The position numbers and the translations under genes are program-made. Shown here piece by piece: positions 29,242-37,104 of a stretch of DNA of 64,000 nucleotides; the first letter of the stretch is position 1, and every line of letters begins with the position of its first letter. The stretch comes from Rhizobium mongolense USDA 1844 (GTDB lineage Bacteria; Pseudomonadota; Alphaproteobacteria; Rhizobiales; Rhizobiaceae), in NCBI RefSeq assembly GCF_000419765.1, contig NZ_ATTQ01000008.1, positions 186,001-250,000 on the forward strand. The letters run 5' to 3'. Under the pieces are notes generated by a model. The model was not told the origin of the DNA. It was given only the letters and a program-made list of their open reading frames with translations, and did no database searches.

Positions 29242-30306
29242 ATGGCGGCGAAACGGCATGTGATCGTCGTCGGCGCCGGTATCATAGGCGCCTCGATCGC
29301 CTGGCATTTGGCGAAGGCCGGTGCTGCTGTGACGGTCATCGCCGAAGAAACCGGCGGCGTCGCAACACCCAATTCCTTCGCCTGGATCAATGCCAGCTGG
29401 GGAAACCCCGAATTCTACTTTCATTTCCGGCGCCGCTCGATGGCGGAGTGGAAGCGGCTCGCTGCGGAGCTTCCGGGCCTGCCGCTTTCGTGGTGCGGCG
29501 GCATCTGCTGGGACCTGCCCCGCGATCAACTCGAAGCTTACGCGAAGGAGCATGGCGGGTGGGGTTACGGAATCAACCGCATCGAGCGCAGTGAGATCTC
29601 CCGCCGTGAACCCTATCTCAGTAATGCACCCGATTTTGCCCTCGCTGTCGCTGAGGAAGGCGCAGTCGAGCCGGTCGCAGCCGCGCGCATGATGCTGGCG
29701 GATGCTGAAGCGCGAGGCGCGAGATTCATCGGCGCTGCCGTTCGCAGCCTCATCCGTAGCGGAGATCACATTGCCGGCGTCGTGACGTCGCAAGGTCTGG
29801 TCGATGCGGATCATGTCGTCCTCGCTTCCGGCGCAGGATCCGTTCCCATAGCCGCGTCAGCCGGGATCACGCTGCCGATTGACGCGCCGCCCGGCCTGAT
29901 CGTCCACTCCCGCCCGTTCGAGAAACGGCTGCACGGCTTGGTGATTGCGACGGAACTGCATATGCGCCAGACGACCGAAGGGCGCATCATCGCGGGCAGC
30001 GATTTCGGCGGTAGCGATCCGGGCGAAGACCGCAAGGCGACCGCGGCCGCTCTCTTTGCAAAGGTCAAAGCGAGCCTTTTGGAAAGCGACGCGCTGACAC
30101 TGGATTTCCTCACTGTCGGATATCGCCCGACGCCGCGAGATGGCTTCCCGATCATCGGCAATTGCGGCATCGGCGGCCTTTACATCGCCGTTATGCATTC
30201 CGGCGTGACGCTTGCTCCGTTGGTCGGCGCGCTCGCGACAAACGAAATTCTGTCAGGCGCAACTGACGCAAGCCTCGGATCATTTCGGCTCTCCCGGTTC
30301 GCCTGA
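29242..30306 (+). CDS. FAD-dependent oxidoreductase (DAO family)
   Basis: 354 residues with an N-terminal FAD-binding fold (HVIVVGAGIIGASIAWHLAK) and the C-terminal DAO signature GYRPTPRDGFPIIGNCG followed by LYIAVMHSGVTLAPLVG. Members oxidise amino groups of amino acids or related amines. The substrate is not clear. It follows the TPR gene by 27 bases with GGAGAAAAG upstream, so it may be its operon partner. Confidence 0.85.
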   Translation: MAAKRHVIVVGAGIIGASIAWHLAKAGAAVTVIAEETGGVATPNSFAWINASWGNPEFYFHFRRRSMAEWKRLAAELPGLPLSWCGGICWDLPRDQLEAYAKEHGGWGYGINRIERSEISRREPYLSNAPDFALAVAEEGAVEPVAAARMMLADAEARGARFIGAAVRSLIRSGDHIAGVVTSQGLVDADHVVLASGAGSVPIAASAGITLPIDAPPGLIVHSRPFEKRLHGLVIATELHMRQTTEGRIIAGSDFGGSDPGEDRKATAAALFAKVKASLLESDALTLDFLTVGYRPTPRDGFPIIGNCGIGGLYIAVMHSGVTLAPLVGALATNEILSGATDASLGSFRLSRFA

Positions 30307-30312
30307 CGGCAC

Positions 30313-30333
30313 AATTGTATGACCATTACAATT
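30313..30333. promoter_or_regulatory. Inverted repeat between oxidoreductase and histidine kinase genes
   Basis: AATTGTA and TACAATT form a perfect 7-bp inverted repeat with a 7-base spacer (21 bp in all), seven bases after the oxidoreductase stop and about 185 bases before the kinase start. The spacing fits a dimeric regulator site. No strong T run follows, so a terminator is less likely. Confidence 0.4.
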
Positions 30334-30518
30334 CTTCCGTCAGCATGTTTTAGTGTGTTGCAACCACTTTCCCGTGCCCCTAACATGTTCCTGCTTCGAT
30401 AGCAGGCTATCGGGAATCCGAACGCGTTGAGGGCACTGACGGCGATGCAGTTTTTTGCTTTCGTAACTGTTTGCGAAAATCCGGCCGGGCCATTCGCCCT
30501 CGAAAGCCTGCAAAGACT

Positions 30519-32183
30519 ATGCCCATGAGTCTGCGCACGCGGCTGTTTCCCAAAGCTTCGATCGGCACCTACCTGATTGCCATGGCGGTCTCGATCGCCG
30601 TGCCGATCTTTGCTTTCGTCACACTCCTGCTTCTGCAGCTCGAGGACAATCAGCGCACGACGCTGCGGCGCGAGACGGCGCAAGACGCGCTGACCCTCTC
30701 TCGCTCCATTGACCGGCAGTTGCAGGACATGGCGACGACACTTCGTCTGCTCTCAACCTCGCCGGAACTCGAGAACAACGACTTCGCCTCGTTCCATGAG
30801 CGGACAGAAACGGCCCTGCGCGGCGATACACTCTACGTGATCGCCGTCGACCGAAGCGGCCAGCAGCTACTGAACACGCGCCGTGATTTCGGCACGCCGC
30901 TCAGCAAGACAGCCAATATCCCTGCGATGGAATCGGCCATCAAGTCCGGCCGTATCGAAGCATCCGACGTCTTCAAGGGAGCGACAAGCGGCGAGTGGGT
31001 CTACAATGTCACGATGCCGCTGGATGCAGGTCAAGTCGCGGCCCTGATCGTCACCCAGAATGCCAAGGACCTCGCCAGACTTGTCACGACCGAAGGGCTT
31101 GCGTCGGGTTGGTCGGCTGCGGTGATCGATCAGGGCGGCCATGTGGTGGCTTCGAGCGGCATGGCAAGCATTGCCCCTGGAACGCCGTTCGACACGCGCA
31201 TCTTGCCGTCGCTTATCGCTTCACGCGGCGTCTTCGAAGACGAGGATATTCTGCCGAACCAACTCCTGGGTTATGCCCAAATTCCCGGCTGGTCCTGGAA
31301 AACGGTGGTCTGGGGACCGGTTGCCACGGCCCAGGCATCGATCCTCACGACATGGCGTTTCCTGATCGTCGGCGGCATCGCATTGCTTCTGGTCGCCGTG
31401 CTTGCGGCCTATGCCGTGGCGCGGCAGGTGCGCACTACGATCCGCGATATAGCCGACATGGCGAGCCGCATGGGCGAGGGCCAAATCGTGGCGCCGATCG
31501 ATACCAGCGTCATCGAGGCAAACCAGGTCGCCGTTGCTCTCTCCAATGCCTCTTTCGATCGCAGCCAGACGGAAGACCGTCTGCATTTCATAATGCATGA
31601 GCTCGTGCATCGAACGAAGAACCTGCTCACGCTTGCCCAGGCAATGATGCGCCAACTCGCCAAACAGGCCGACAGCGTCGAAGGCTTTCAGTCGGCCGTT
31701 TCCGATCGCCTCGACGGGCTCGTCCGTTCGATTGAGCTTTTGACAAGCGAACAATGGTCCGGTGCCTCGCTCCGCCGGGTCATCGACATTCACCTGGAGG
31801 CCTTCCCGCAGGCGGCTGAACAGCTTGAGATTTCCGGAGAGGATTTTGTCGTCAAGCCGGAGGCGGTCCAGAACCTCGGCCTGACGCTGCACGAACTTGC
31901 GACCAATTCGGTGAAATACGGTGCGCTTTCCGTGCCGCAGGGCCGCGTCTTCTTCTCCTGGGCGAATATCCAGGTCGAGGATCAGTCCGAGGCAATGCTG
32001 CGTTTTATTTGGGAGGAACGGAGCGGTCCCGAGGTCGCTACACCGTCGCGCTCCGGCTTTGGAACCACCGTCATCAAGACGCATGCAGCAGCAGCCTTCC
32101 GCGGAACGGTGCAGGTGGACTACCTGCCGCAGGGCCTGATCTGGACCCTGACAGCACCGCGCAGCACGCTCGAGCGCGAATAA
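30519..32183 (+). CDS. HWE-family sensor histidine kinase
   Basis: About 554 residues. A membrane helix (about residues 15-38), a periplasmic dCache-like sensor region to about residue 275, a second helix (about 283-308) and a HAMP-like linker are followed by an HWE/HisKA_2 kinase core. The phosphate-accepting His360 lies in MHELVHRTKNLLTLAQAMMR, and the N-box reads LHELATNSVKYGALS. Such kinases in Rhizobiales often feed stress or light responses. No response regulator is adjacent. Starts at 30519 or 30525 are both possible, with weak ribosome sites. Confidence 0.88.
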   Translation: MPMSLRTRLFPKASIGTYLIAMAVSIAVPIFAFVTLLLLQLEDNQRTTLRRETAQDALTLSRSIDRQLQDMATTLRLLSTSPELENNDFASFHERTETALRGDTLYVIAVDRSGQQLLNTRRDFGTPLSKTANIPAMESAIKSGRIEASDVFKGATSGEWVYNVTMPLDAGQVAALIVTQNAKDLARLVTTEGLASGWSAAVIDQGGHVVASSGMASIAPGTPFDTRILPSLIASRGVFEDEDILPNQLLGYAQIPGWSWKTVVWGPVATAQASILTTWRFLIVGGIALLLVAVLAAYAVARQVRTTIRDIADMASRMGEGQIVAPIDTSVIEANQVAVALSNASFDRSQTEDRLHFIMHELVHRTKNLLTLAQAMMRQLAKQADSVEGFQSAVSDRLDGLVRSIELLTSEQWSGASLRRVIDIHLEAFPQAAEQLEISGEDFVVKPEAVQNLGLTLHELATNSVKYGALSVPQGRVFFSWANIQVEDQSEAMLRFIWEERSGPEVATPSRSGFGTTVIKTHAAAAFRGTVQVDYLPQGLIWTLTAPRSTLERE

Positions 32184-32244
32184 CGGCCGGAACAATCAAA
32201 AGGATCAATTCGTTTCCGATAGGTCATCCGAAAGGAGAACGGCC

Positions 32245-32724
32245 ATGTTTAAGCACATGATCATCGCAGCAACGGCGGCGGCAGCAGTCTTTGCAAGCCC
32301 GGCAGGCGCTGCGAACTATATCAGCCTCGGCCGTCTGGTCTGCGGATCGGAAGGCGGTCAGGGACTGATTGTCACTTCGCAGAAGAATCTCATCTGCACC
32401 TATACGCCTGCCGGAGGCGGCCCGAAAGCGGTCTATGCCGGCAAGATCGAGAAATTTGGGCTGGATATCGGCGAGACCGGCAAAAGCGTTATGATCTGGC
32501 AGGTTCTTGCCAAGACCGGCACGAACATTCCGGAATTTGCGCTTGCCGGTGAATACTACGGGATCGGCGCCGATGCCAGCCTTGGCGCAGGTGCCGGTGC
32601 CAAGGTGATCGCCGGTGGCACCAACAAGGCTTTCATGCTGCAGCCGCTGAATGTGCAGGCCCAGGAGGGCCTCAATCTCGCGATCGGCGTGGAGAAAATG
32701 ACGCTGGCGCCCGCTGCTACCTGA
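32245..32724 (+). CDS. DUF992 exported protein
   Basis: 159 residues with a clear signal peptide (cleavage after AGA in SPAGAANYISL). The mature part carries RLVCGSEGGQGLIVTSQKNL and ICTYTPAGGG, the pattern of the DUF992 family found mainly in Alphaproteobacteria. The two cysteines (VCG and ICT) may form a disulfide. It is predicted periplasmic and of unknown function. GAAAGGAGAA precedes the start, and a terminator follows. Confidence 0.87.
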   Translation: MFKHMIIAATAAAAVFASPAGAANYISLGRLVCGSEGGQGLIVTSQKNLICTYTPAGGGPKAVYAGKIEKFGLDIGETGKSVMIWQVLAKTGTNIPEFALAGEYYGIGADASLGAGAGAKVIAGGTNKAFMLQPLNVQAQEGLNLAIGVEKMTLAPAAT

Positions 32725-32745
32725 CAAAGGTCAGCGGAGATGGAC

Positions 32746-32771
32746 AAAGGCTCGCCTCGGCGGGCCTTTTT
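32746..32771 (+). terminator. Rho-independent terminator after the DUF992 gene
   Basis: AAGGCTCGCC pairs with GGCGGGCCTT (one G-U pair) around a minimal loop and is followed by TTTTT. It begins 22 bases after the stop. Confidence 0.75.
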
Positions 32772-32816
32772 CTACGGCTGGCATCGCTTAAAATAAAGGC
32801 CCGGCTCGGCGCTGGC

Positions 32817-34211
32817 TCAGTGGCCGATCGCTTTGTTGATCTCCTCGGTGACCTTCTTTGCGTCGCCGAGCAGCATCATCGTGCCATCCTTGTAGAACAG
32901 CGTATTGTCGATGCCGGCATAGCCGGAGCCGAGCGAACGCTTGACAAAGAGGCAGGTCTTGGCCTTGTCGACATCAAGGATCGGCATGCCGTAGATCGGC
33001 GAGGTCTTGTCATCGCGTGCCGCTGGATTGGTGACGTCGTTGGCACCGATGACATACGCGACATCGGCCTGGCCGAAGTCGGAATTGATGTCTTCGAGTT
33101 CGAAGACCTCGTCATAAGGCACGTTCGCTTCGGCCAGCAACACGTTCATGTGGCCGGGCATGCGGCCGGCGACCGGGTGAATTGCGTATTTGACTTCGAC
33201 GCCGGCCTTCTTGAGATTGTCGGCCAGCTCGCGAAGCGCGTGCTGCGCCTGGGCAACCGCCATGCCGTAGCCCGGCACGATAATGACCTTGGAAGCGTTC
33301 GCCATCAGATAGGCGGCATCCTCTGCCGAGCCGAGCTTGACGGTCTTGTCGGAATTGTCCGCTGCCCCTGCGGAGGTCTCGCCACCGAAGCCGCCGAGAA
33401 TGACGGAGATGAACGAGCGGTTCATGCCCTTGCACATGATGTAGGACAGGATCGCACCCGAAGAGCCGACCAGCGCGCCGGTGATGATCAGAGCGAGATT
33501 GCCGAGCGTGAAACCGATACCGGCTGCCGCCCACCCCGAATAGGAGTTCAGCATGGAGACGACGACCGGCATGTCGGCGCCCCCGATCGGCACGATCAGC
33601 AGCACGCCAAGCGCCAGCGAAAGCACCACGACCGCCCAGAAATCGAAATGGCTTTCGGTTGCCGCGAGCCCGATGATGAAAAAGACGATCAGCACCAGCA
33701 GCGCGATGTTGATGATATGCCGGAAGGGAAGCAGGATCGGCTTGCCGGACATGCGCCCGTCGAGCTTCAGAAAAGCGATGATCGAGCCGGTAAAGGTAAG
33801 CGCCCCGATCGCGGCGCCGATCGCCATCTCGATACGCGCCTCGCCATGGATCGAGCCGATATCGCCGATGCCGAAGGAGGCCGGTGTATAGAGCGCGGAG
33901 GCAGCAACCAGCACGGCGGCAAGGCCGACCAAGGAGTGAAAGCCCGCTACCAGCTGCGGCATAGAGGTCATCGGGATGACGCGGGCGATATAGGCGCCCG
34001 CCCCGCCGCCGATCGCCAGTCCGAGCACGATCAGCACGAAGCCGGCGAAAGAAGGCGTGGCCAGCACCAGCGTCGTGAGGATCGCCATCCCCATGCCGAT
34101 CATGCCGTAGAGATTGCCCTTGCGGCTGGTGGCCGGATGGGAGAGGCCGCGCAGTGCCAGGATGAAAAGCACGCCGGAGACGAGGTAGAGGAAAGCTGCG
34201 ATATTGGTCAT
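32817..34211 (-). CDS. pntB: NAD(P) transhydrogenase subunit beta
   Basis: 464 residues. Several membrane helices in the first half (from MTNIAAFLYLVSGVLFILA) form part of the proton channel, and the C-terminal domain III binds NADP(H) (IIVPGYGMAVAQAQHALREL, YVIGANDVTNPAA). With PntAa and PntAb it couples proton entry to NADPH formation. The start at 34211 is set by homology; a longer reading would run through pntAb in another frame. It lies ten bases after pntAb. Confidence 0.96.
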   Translation of the reverse strand: MTNIAAFLYLVSGVLFILALRGLSHPATSRKGNLYGMIGMGMAILTTLVLATPSFAGFVLIVLGLAIGGGAGAYIARVIPMTSMPQLVAGFHSLVGLAAVLVAASALYTPASFGIGDIGSIHGEARIEMAIGAAIGALTFTGSIIAFLKLDGRMSGKPILLPFRHIINIALLVLIVFFIIGLAATESHFDFWAVVVLSLALGVLLIVPIGGADMPVVVSMLNSYSGWAAAGIGFTLGNLALIITGALVGSSGAILSYIMCKGMNRSFISVILGGFGGETSAGAADNSDKTVKLGSAEDAAYLMANASKVIIVPGYGMAVAQAQHALRELADNLKKAGVEVKYAIHPVAGRMPGHMNVLLAEANVPYDEVFELEDINSDFGQADVAYVIGANDVTNPAARDDKTSPIYGMPILDVDKAKTCLFVKRSLGSGYAGIDNTLFYKDGTMMLLGDAKKVTEEINKAIGH

Positions 34212-34221
34212 TCGTCCGGCC

Positions 34222-34620
34222 TCACTTGTCCTTCTTGCGGTACATCGCCAGCATGCGCTGCGTGACGAGGAAACCGCCGAAGATGTTGACCGAGACGAGC
34301 ACGAGCGCAACGAAGCCGAAGCCGGTCGCAAGCCCGCTTGCCGAAATGCCGACTGCAAGCAGCGCGCCGACGACGATGACTGAAGAGATGGCGTTGGTGA
34401 CGGCCATCAGCGGCGTATGCAGCGCCGGCGTCACCGACCAGACGACGTAATAGCCGACGAAGATCGCCAGCACGAAGATTGCGAACTGGAAAATGAAGGG
34501 ATCGATCGCCCCGCCCGTTGCCGCACTTGCCGCTTCCGGTGCCTGCGCGGCCGCCGCCACGACTGCGTTGACCGCCTGGTCAAGCTGCTCCAGCGCCTTG
34601 TCCATTGCTTCACTGGCCAT
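34222..34620 (-). CDS. pntAb: NAD(P) transhydrogenase membrane subunit alpha-2
   Basis: 132 residues with three or four membrane helices ([60 protein letters not shown]). This is the membrane part that in E. coli is fused to PntA, so the split form matches Alphaproteobacteria. It overlaps the pntAa end by 11 bases. Confidence 0.95.
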   Translation of the reverse strand: MASEAMDKALEQLDQAVNAVVAAAAQAPEAASAATGGAIDPFIFQFAIFVLAIFVGYYVVWSVTPALHTPLMAVTNAISSVIVVGALLAVGISASGLATGFGFVALVLVSVNIFGGFLVTQRMLAMYRKKDK

Positions 34621-35767
34621 CAGCTATCCCCTTCTTCGTCCCGCCGAATGCCGGATGCACGACATCGCCTGCATAGGTCAGCATGGTGGCTTTGATGAGT
34701 TCGTCGTCGAGATTGAGGAGGACGCTGTTCGTCTCCTTGTTGAGCATGGTCTCGAGGAAGGTGACGAGGTTCTTGGCATAGAGCGCCGAGGCGCTGGCGG
34801 CGACCCGGCCCGGCAGGTTGGCAAAGCCGATCACCTTGACGTCTTCGACATCGACGACCGTGTCTGCAACCACGCCCTCGATATTGCCGCCACGCTCGAC
34901 CGCAAGATCGACGGCAACGGCGCCGGGCTTCATCGAAGCCAGCATCTGGCGCGATACGAGCTTCGGGGCAGGGCGGCCGGGGATCAGTGCCGTTGTGATG
35001 ACGATGTCCTGCTTGGCGATATGCTCGGCAACAAGCGCTGCCTGTTTCGCCTGGTATTCCTTGGACATTTCCTTGGCATAGCCGCCCGCCGTCTCCGCAG
35101 CCTTGAACTCCTCGTCTTCAACGGCGATGAACTTGGCGCCGAGCGAGGCGACCTGTTCCTTTGCGGCGGGGCGAACGTCGGTGGCCGAGACCGCAGCGCC
35201 GAGGCGCCGCGCCGTCGCAATCGCCTGGAGGCCCGCCACGCCTGCACCCATCACGAAGACCTTGGCGGCCGGAACGGTACCGGCCGCCGTCATCATCATC
35301 GGCAGGGCGCGATCATAGACTGACGCTGCTTCAATGACGGCCTGATAGCCGGCGAGATTTGCCTGTGAGGAAAGAACATCCATGGACTGCGCGCGCGTAA
35401 TGCGCGGCATCAGTTCCATCGCGAAGGCTGAAAGCCCTGCCTTCGCCATTGCGGCAATCGCCTCATCGTTTCCGTAGGGATCCATGATCGCGATGACGAC
35501 GGCGCCGCTCTTGTAGCCGGCAATCTCCGCCTCCGTCGGGCGGCGCACTTTCAGCACCACATCCGCGGTTGCCGCATCGCCAGCCGAGCCGATCCGCGCC
35601 CCTGCAGCCTCGAATTCGCTGTCCGGCATGCGCGATAAAACGCCAGCACCTGCCTCGACCACGACGTCGAAGCCGAGGTTCCTCATCTTCTTCACAGTTT
35701 CGGCAGACGCCGCAACGCGTGTCTCGGAACCGATCGATTCTTTGGTAATGAAAACGATATTGCCCAA
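34610..35767 (-). CDS. pntAa: NAD(P) transhydrogenase subunit alpha-1
   Basis: 385 residues forming soluble domain I, which binds NAD(H). [20 protein letters not shown] opens the protein, and [20 protein letters not shown] is the nucleotide fold, resembling alanine dehydrogenase. I take TTG at 35767 as the start because an unusually strong GGAGGAGGGGG lies just before it and family members begin there. No nearby ATG fits. Confidence 0.94.
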   Translation of the reverse strand: MGNIVFITKESIGSETRVAASAETVKKMRNLGFDVVVEAGAGVLSRMPDSEFEAAGARIGSAGDAATADVVLKVRRPTEAEIAGYKSGAVVIAIMDPYGNDEAIAAMAKAGLSAFAMELMPRITRAQSMDVLSSQANLAGYQAVIEAASVYDRALPMMMTAAGTVPAAKVFVMGAGVAGLQAIATARRLGAAVSATDVRPAAKEQVASLGAKFIAVEDEEFKAAETAGGYAKEMSKEYQAKQAALVAEHIAKQDIVITTALIPGRPAPKLVSRQMLASMKPGAVAVDLAVERGGNIEGVVADTVVDVEDVKVIGFANLPGRVAASASALYAKNLVTFLETMLNKETNSVLLNLDDELIKATMLTYAGDVVHPAFGGTKKGIADGQ

Positions 35768-35866
35768 CTGCCCCCTCCTCCGGGTCAGCCAAACCACCGC
35801 GGGCTCACCGCTCAGGCCAAGCACCTATTCAAAAATTCGGAAATGCCGCTCCTCGCCTGCTGCCGC

Positions 35867-36091
35867 TCAGCGCAGCAGGACGATGCCGGCAACGAAGATG
35901 ATGAGAAAAACCAGGAGGCCGCCGAGAAAGCCGCTGCTGGTGAAAAAACCGGCCGTCATGGCAAGCAGCAGGGCGATCAGGAACATCGCGCCGTATTTCG
36001 CAGCCGAAATGAACATATTGTAGGTTTGTTCATGTTCCTTGTAGTCCATCGGCGCGCCGACTTCGACGGGTCCGTTGTGTTCTTCGGCCAT
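35867..36091 (-). CDS. aa3-type cytochrome c oxidase subunit IV
   Basis: 74 residues: a short N-terminal part (MAEEHNGPVEVGAPMDYKEH, then EQTYNMFISAAKYG) followed by two hydrophobic helices to the C-terminus. This is the bacterial aa3 oxidase subunit IV family, an accessory membrane subunit. The start at 36091 has GGGAGA upstream. An 8-bp inverted repeat (CCTGCTGC/GCAGCAGG, 35856-35879) overlaps the stop. It lies 99 bases upstream of pntAa in the same direction. Confidence 0.9.
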   Translation of the reverse strand: MAEEHNGPVEVGAPMDYKEHEQTYNMFISAAKYGAMFLIALLLAMTAGFFTSSGFLGGLLVFLIIFVAGIVLLR

Positions 36092-36208
36092 GAAATTTCG
36101 TCTCCCTGAATGCCATGATCCCATTCAGGGCTTACACAAAGCCTGGGAAAAGCGCAATGCATGAGAATGCCGCAGCCGGTACGCTTTGCGGCATTTCATG
36201 AGCGCGGC

Positions 36209-36961
36209 TTAAAGCGGCAGATCGGTGCCGAACTGGCCTTCCGGCACGAAGCGAGCGGTCGGGATGATGGTGAGCGACGGCAGCGTGCTTTCGGGGCTGC
36301 GGGAAAACATCATTCGCTGTTCGCTGGCGCTGGACATAAAGAAGGGATAGCGCGTCAGAAGCTTTCGGCCAACCTCGATCACATTCGTCGCCATCAGCGT
36401 CATGTCGATTCCGTAATTCTTCGCCAGCCGGCCGGGCACGATGGTATCGGCATAGAAGACCCGCTTGTAGAACGCGGCGTGCGGGGGCCGGCAGAACTGA
36501 AGAACGCGGTCGGCACGGAAATGCGCCGCCGCAACGATGCTTGGCCTCAGCGTCAGGTAGGGAATCCACGACAGGTCGGCGGTCAGTTCCGGATCGGCCG
36601 CAAAGCGCGCCGGATCGATCAAGGTCAGCCCTGCATCCAGGAGCGAATCGATCGCCTCGGGAAAGGCGCCGGCGGACTGGCTGACGCGATGGTCCGGCGT
36701 TACATAGTGAAGTCGGACCGTGCTGACCATTTCGCCGTAATAGTAAAGACCGAAGACATAAGCATGGCTATCGAAATCGGTATCGTCCAACAGCCCTTTT
36801 GGGGCGAGCGCCAGCACATCATGGGCCTTGTAGGCCTTCCAGCGCAACCGTTCGACATCCTCCATGTCCTCGCTGCTTTCGATGCGGCGATATTCGACAT
36901 GGTCCAGAATTTCGAGAAGCTTTCTTGAAAAGTCACTTGTATTCAAAGGGATTGACGCCAT
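36209..36961 (-). CDS. FeeM-like N-acyl amino acid synthase / acyltransferase
   Basis: 250 residues. YRRIESSEDMEDVERLRWKA, then AYVFGLYYYGEMVSTVRLHY and a later ARFAADPELTADLSWIPYLT resemble the GNAT-fold FeeM/autoinducer-synthase-like group, which joins acyl chains to amino acids or homoserine lactone. No LuxR gene is beside it, so an N-acyl amino acid product is more likely than a homoserine lactone; this is inference. ATG 36961 is preferred over 36994 because GGGAA lies upstream. It is co-directional with and about 140 bases upstream of nothing but intergenic DNA and the aa3 subunit gene, while an EAL gene lies upstream of it. Confidence 0.7.
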   Translation of the reverse strand: MASIPLNTSDFSRKLLEILDHVEYRRIESSEDMEDVERLRWKAYKAHDVLALAPKGLLDDTDFDSHAYVFGLYYYGEMVSTVRLHYVTPDHRVSQSAGAFPEAIDSLLDAGLTLIDPARFAADPELTADLSWIPYLTLRPSIVAAAHFRADRVLQFCRPPHAAFYKRVFYADTIVPGRLAKNYGIDMTLMATNVIEVGRKLLTRYPFFMSSASEQRMMFSRSPESTLPSLTIIPTARFVPEGQFGTDLPL

Positions 36962-37104
36962 TGATGTTCCCGCAGTTAACGGGCCATTAATCATATCTGG
37001 TCACGCAAAGAGCAAGAATTATCAAAAATTTCTGACGTATTTGAATTATTAAGGTTAACAGACCCGGATAAATGGGCTCTTGTCGCGATGGCGGCAATCC
37101 CGGC

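Noticed and set aside
32820..34265. 481-codon plus-strand frame opposite pntB
   Set aside because: It is rich in Asp/Arg/His as expected from antisense of membrane-protein codons and has no family likeness.
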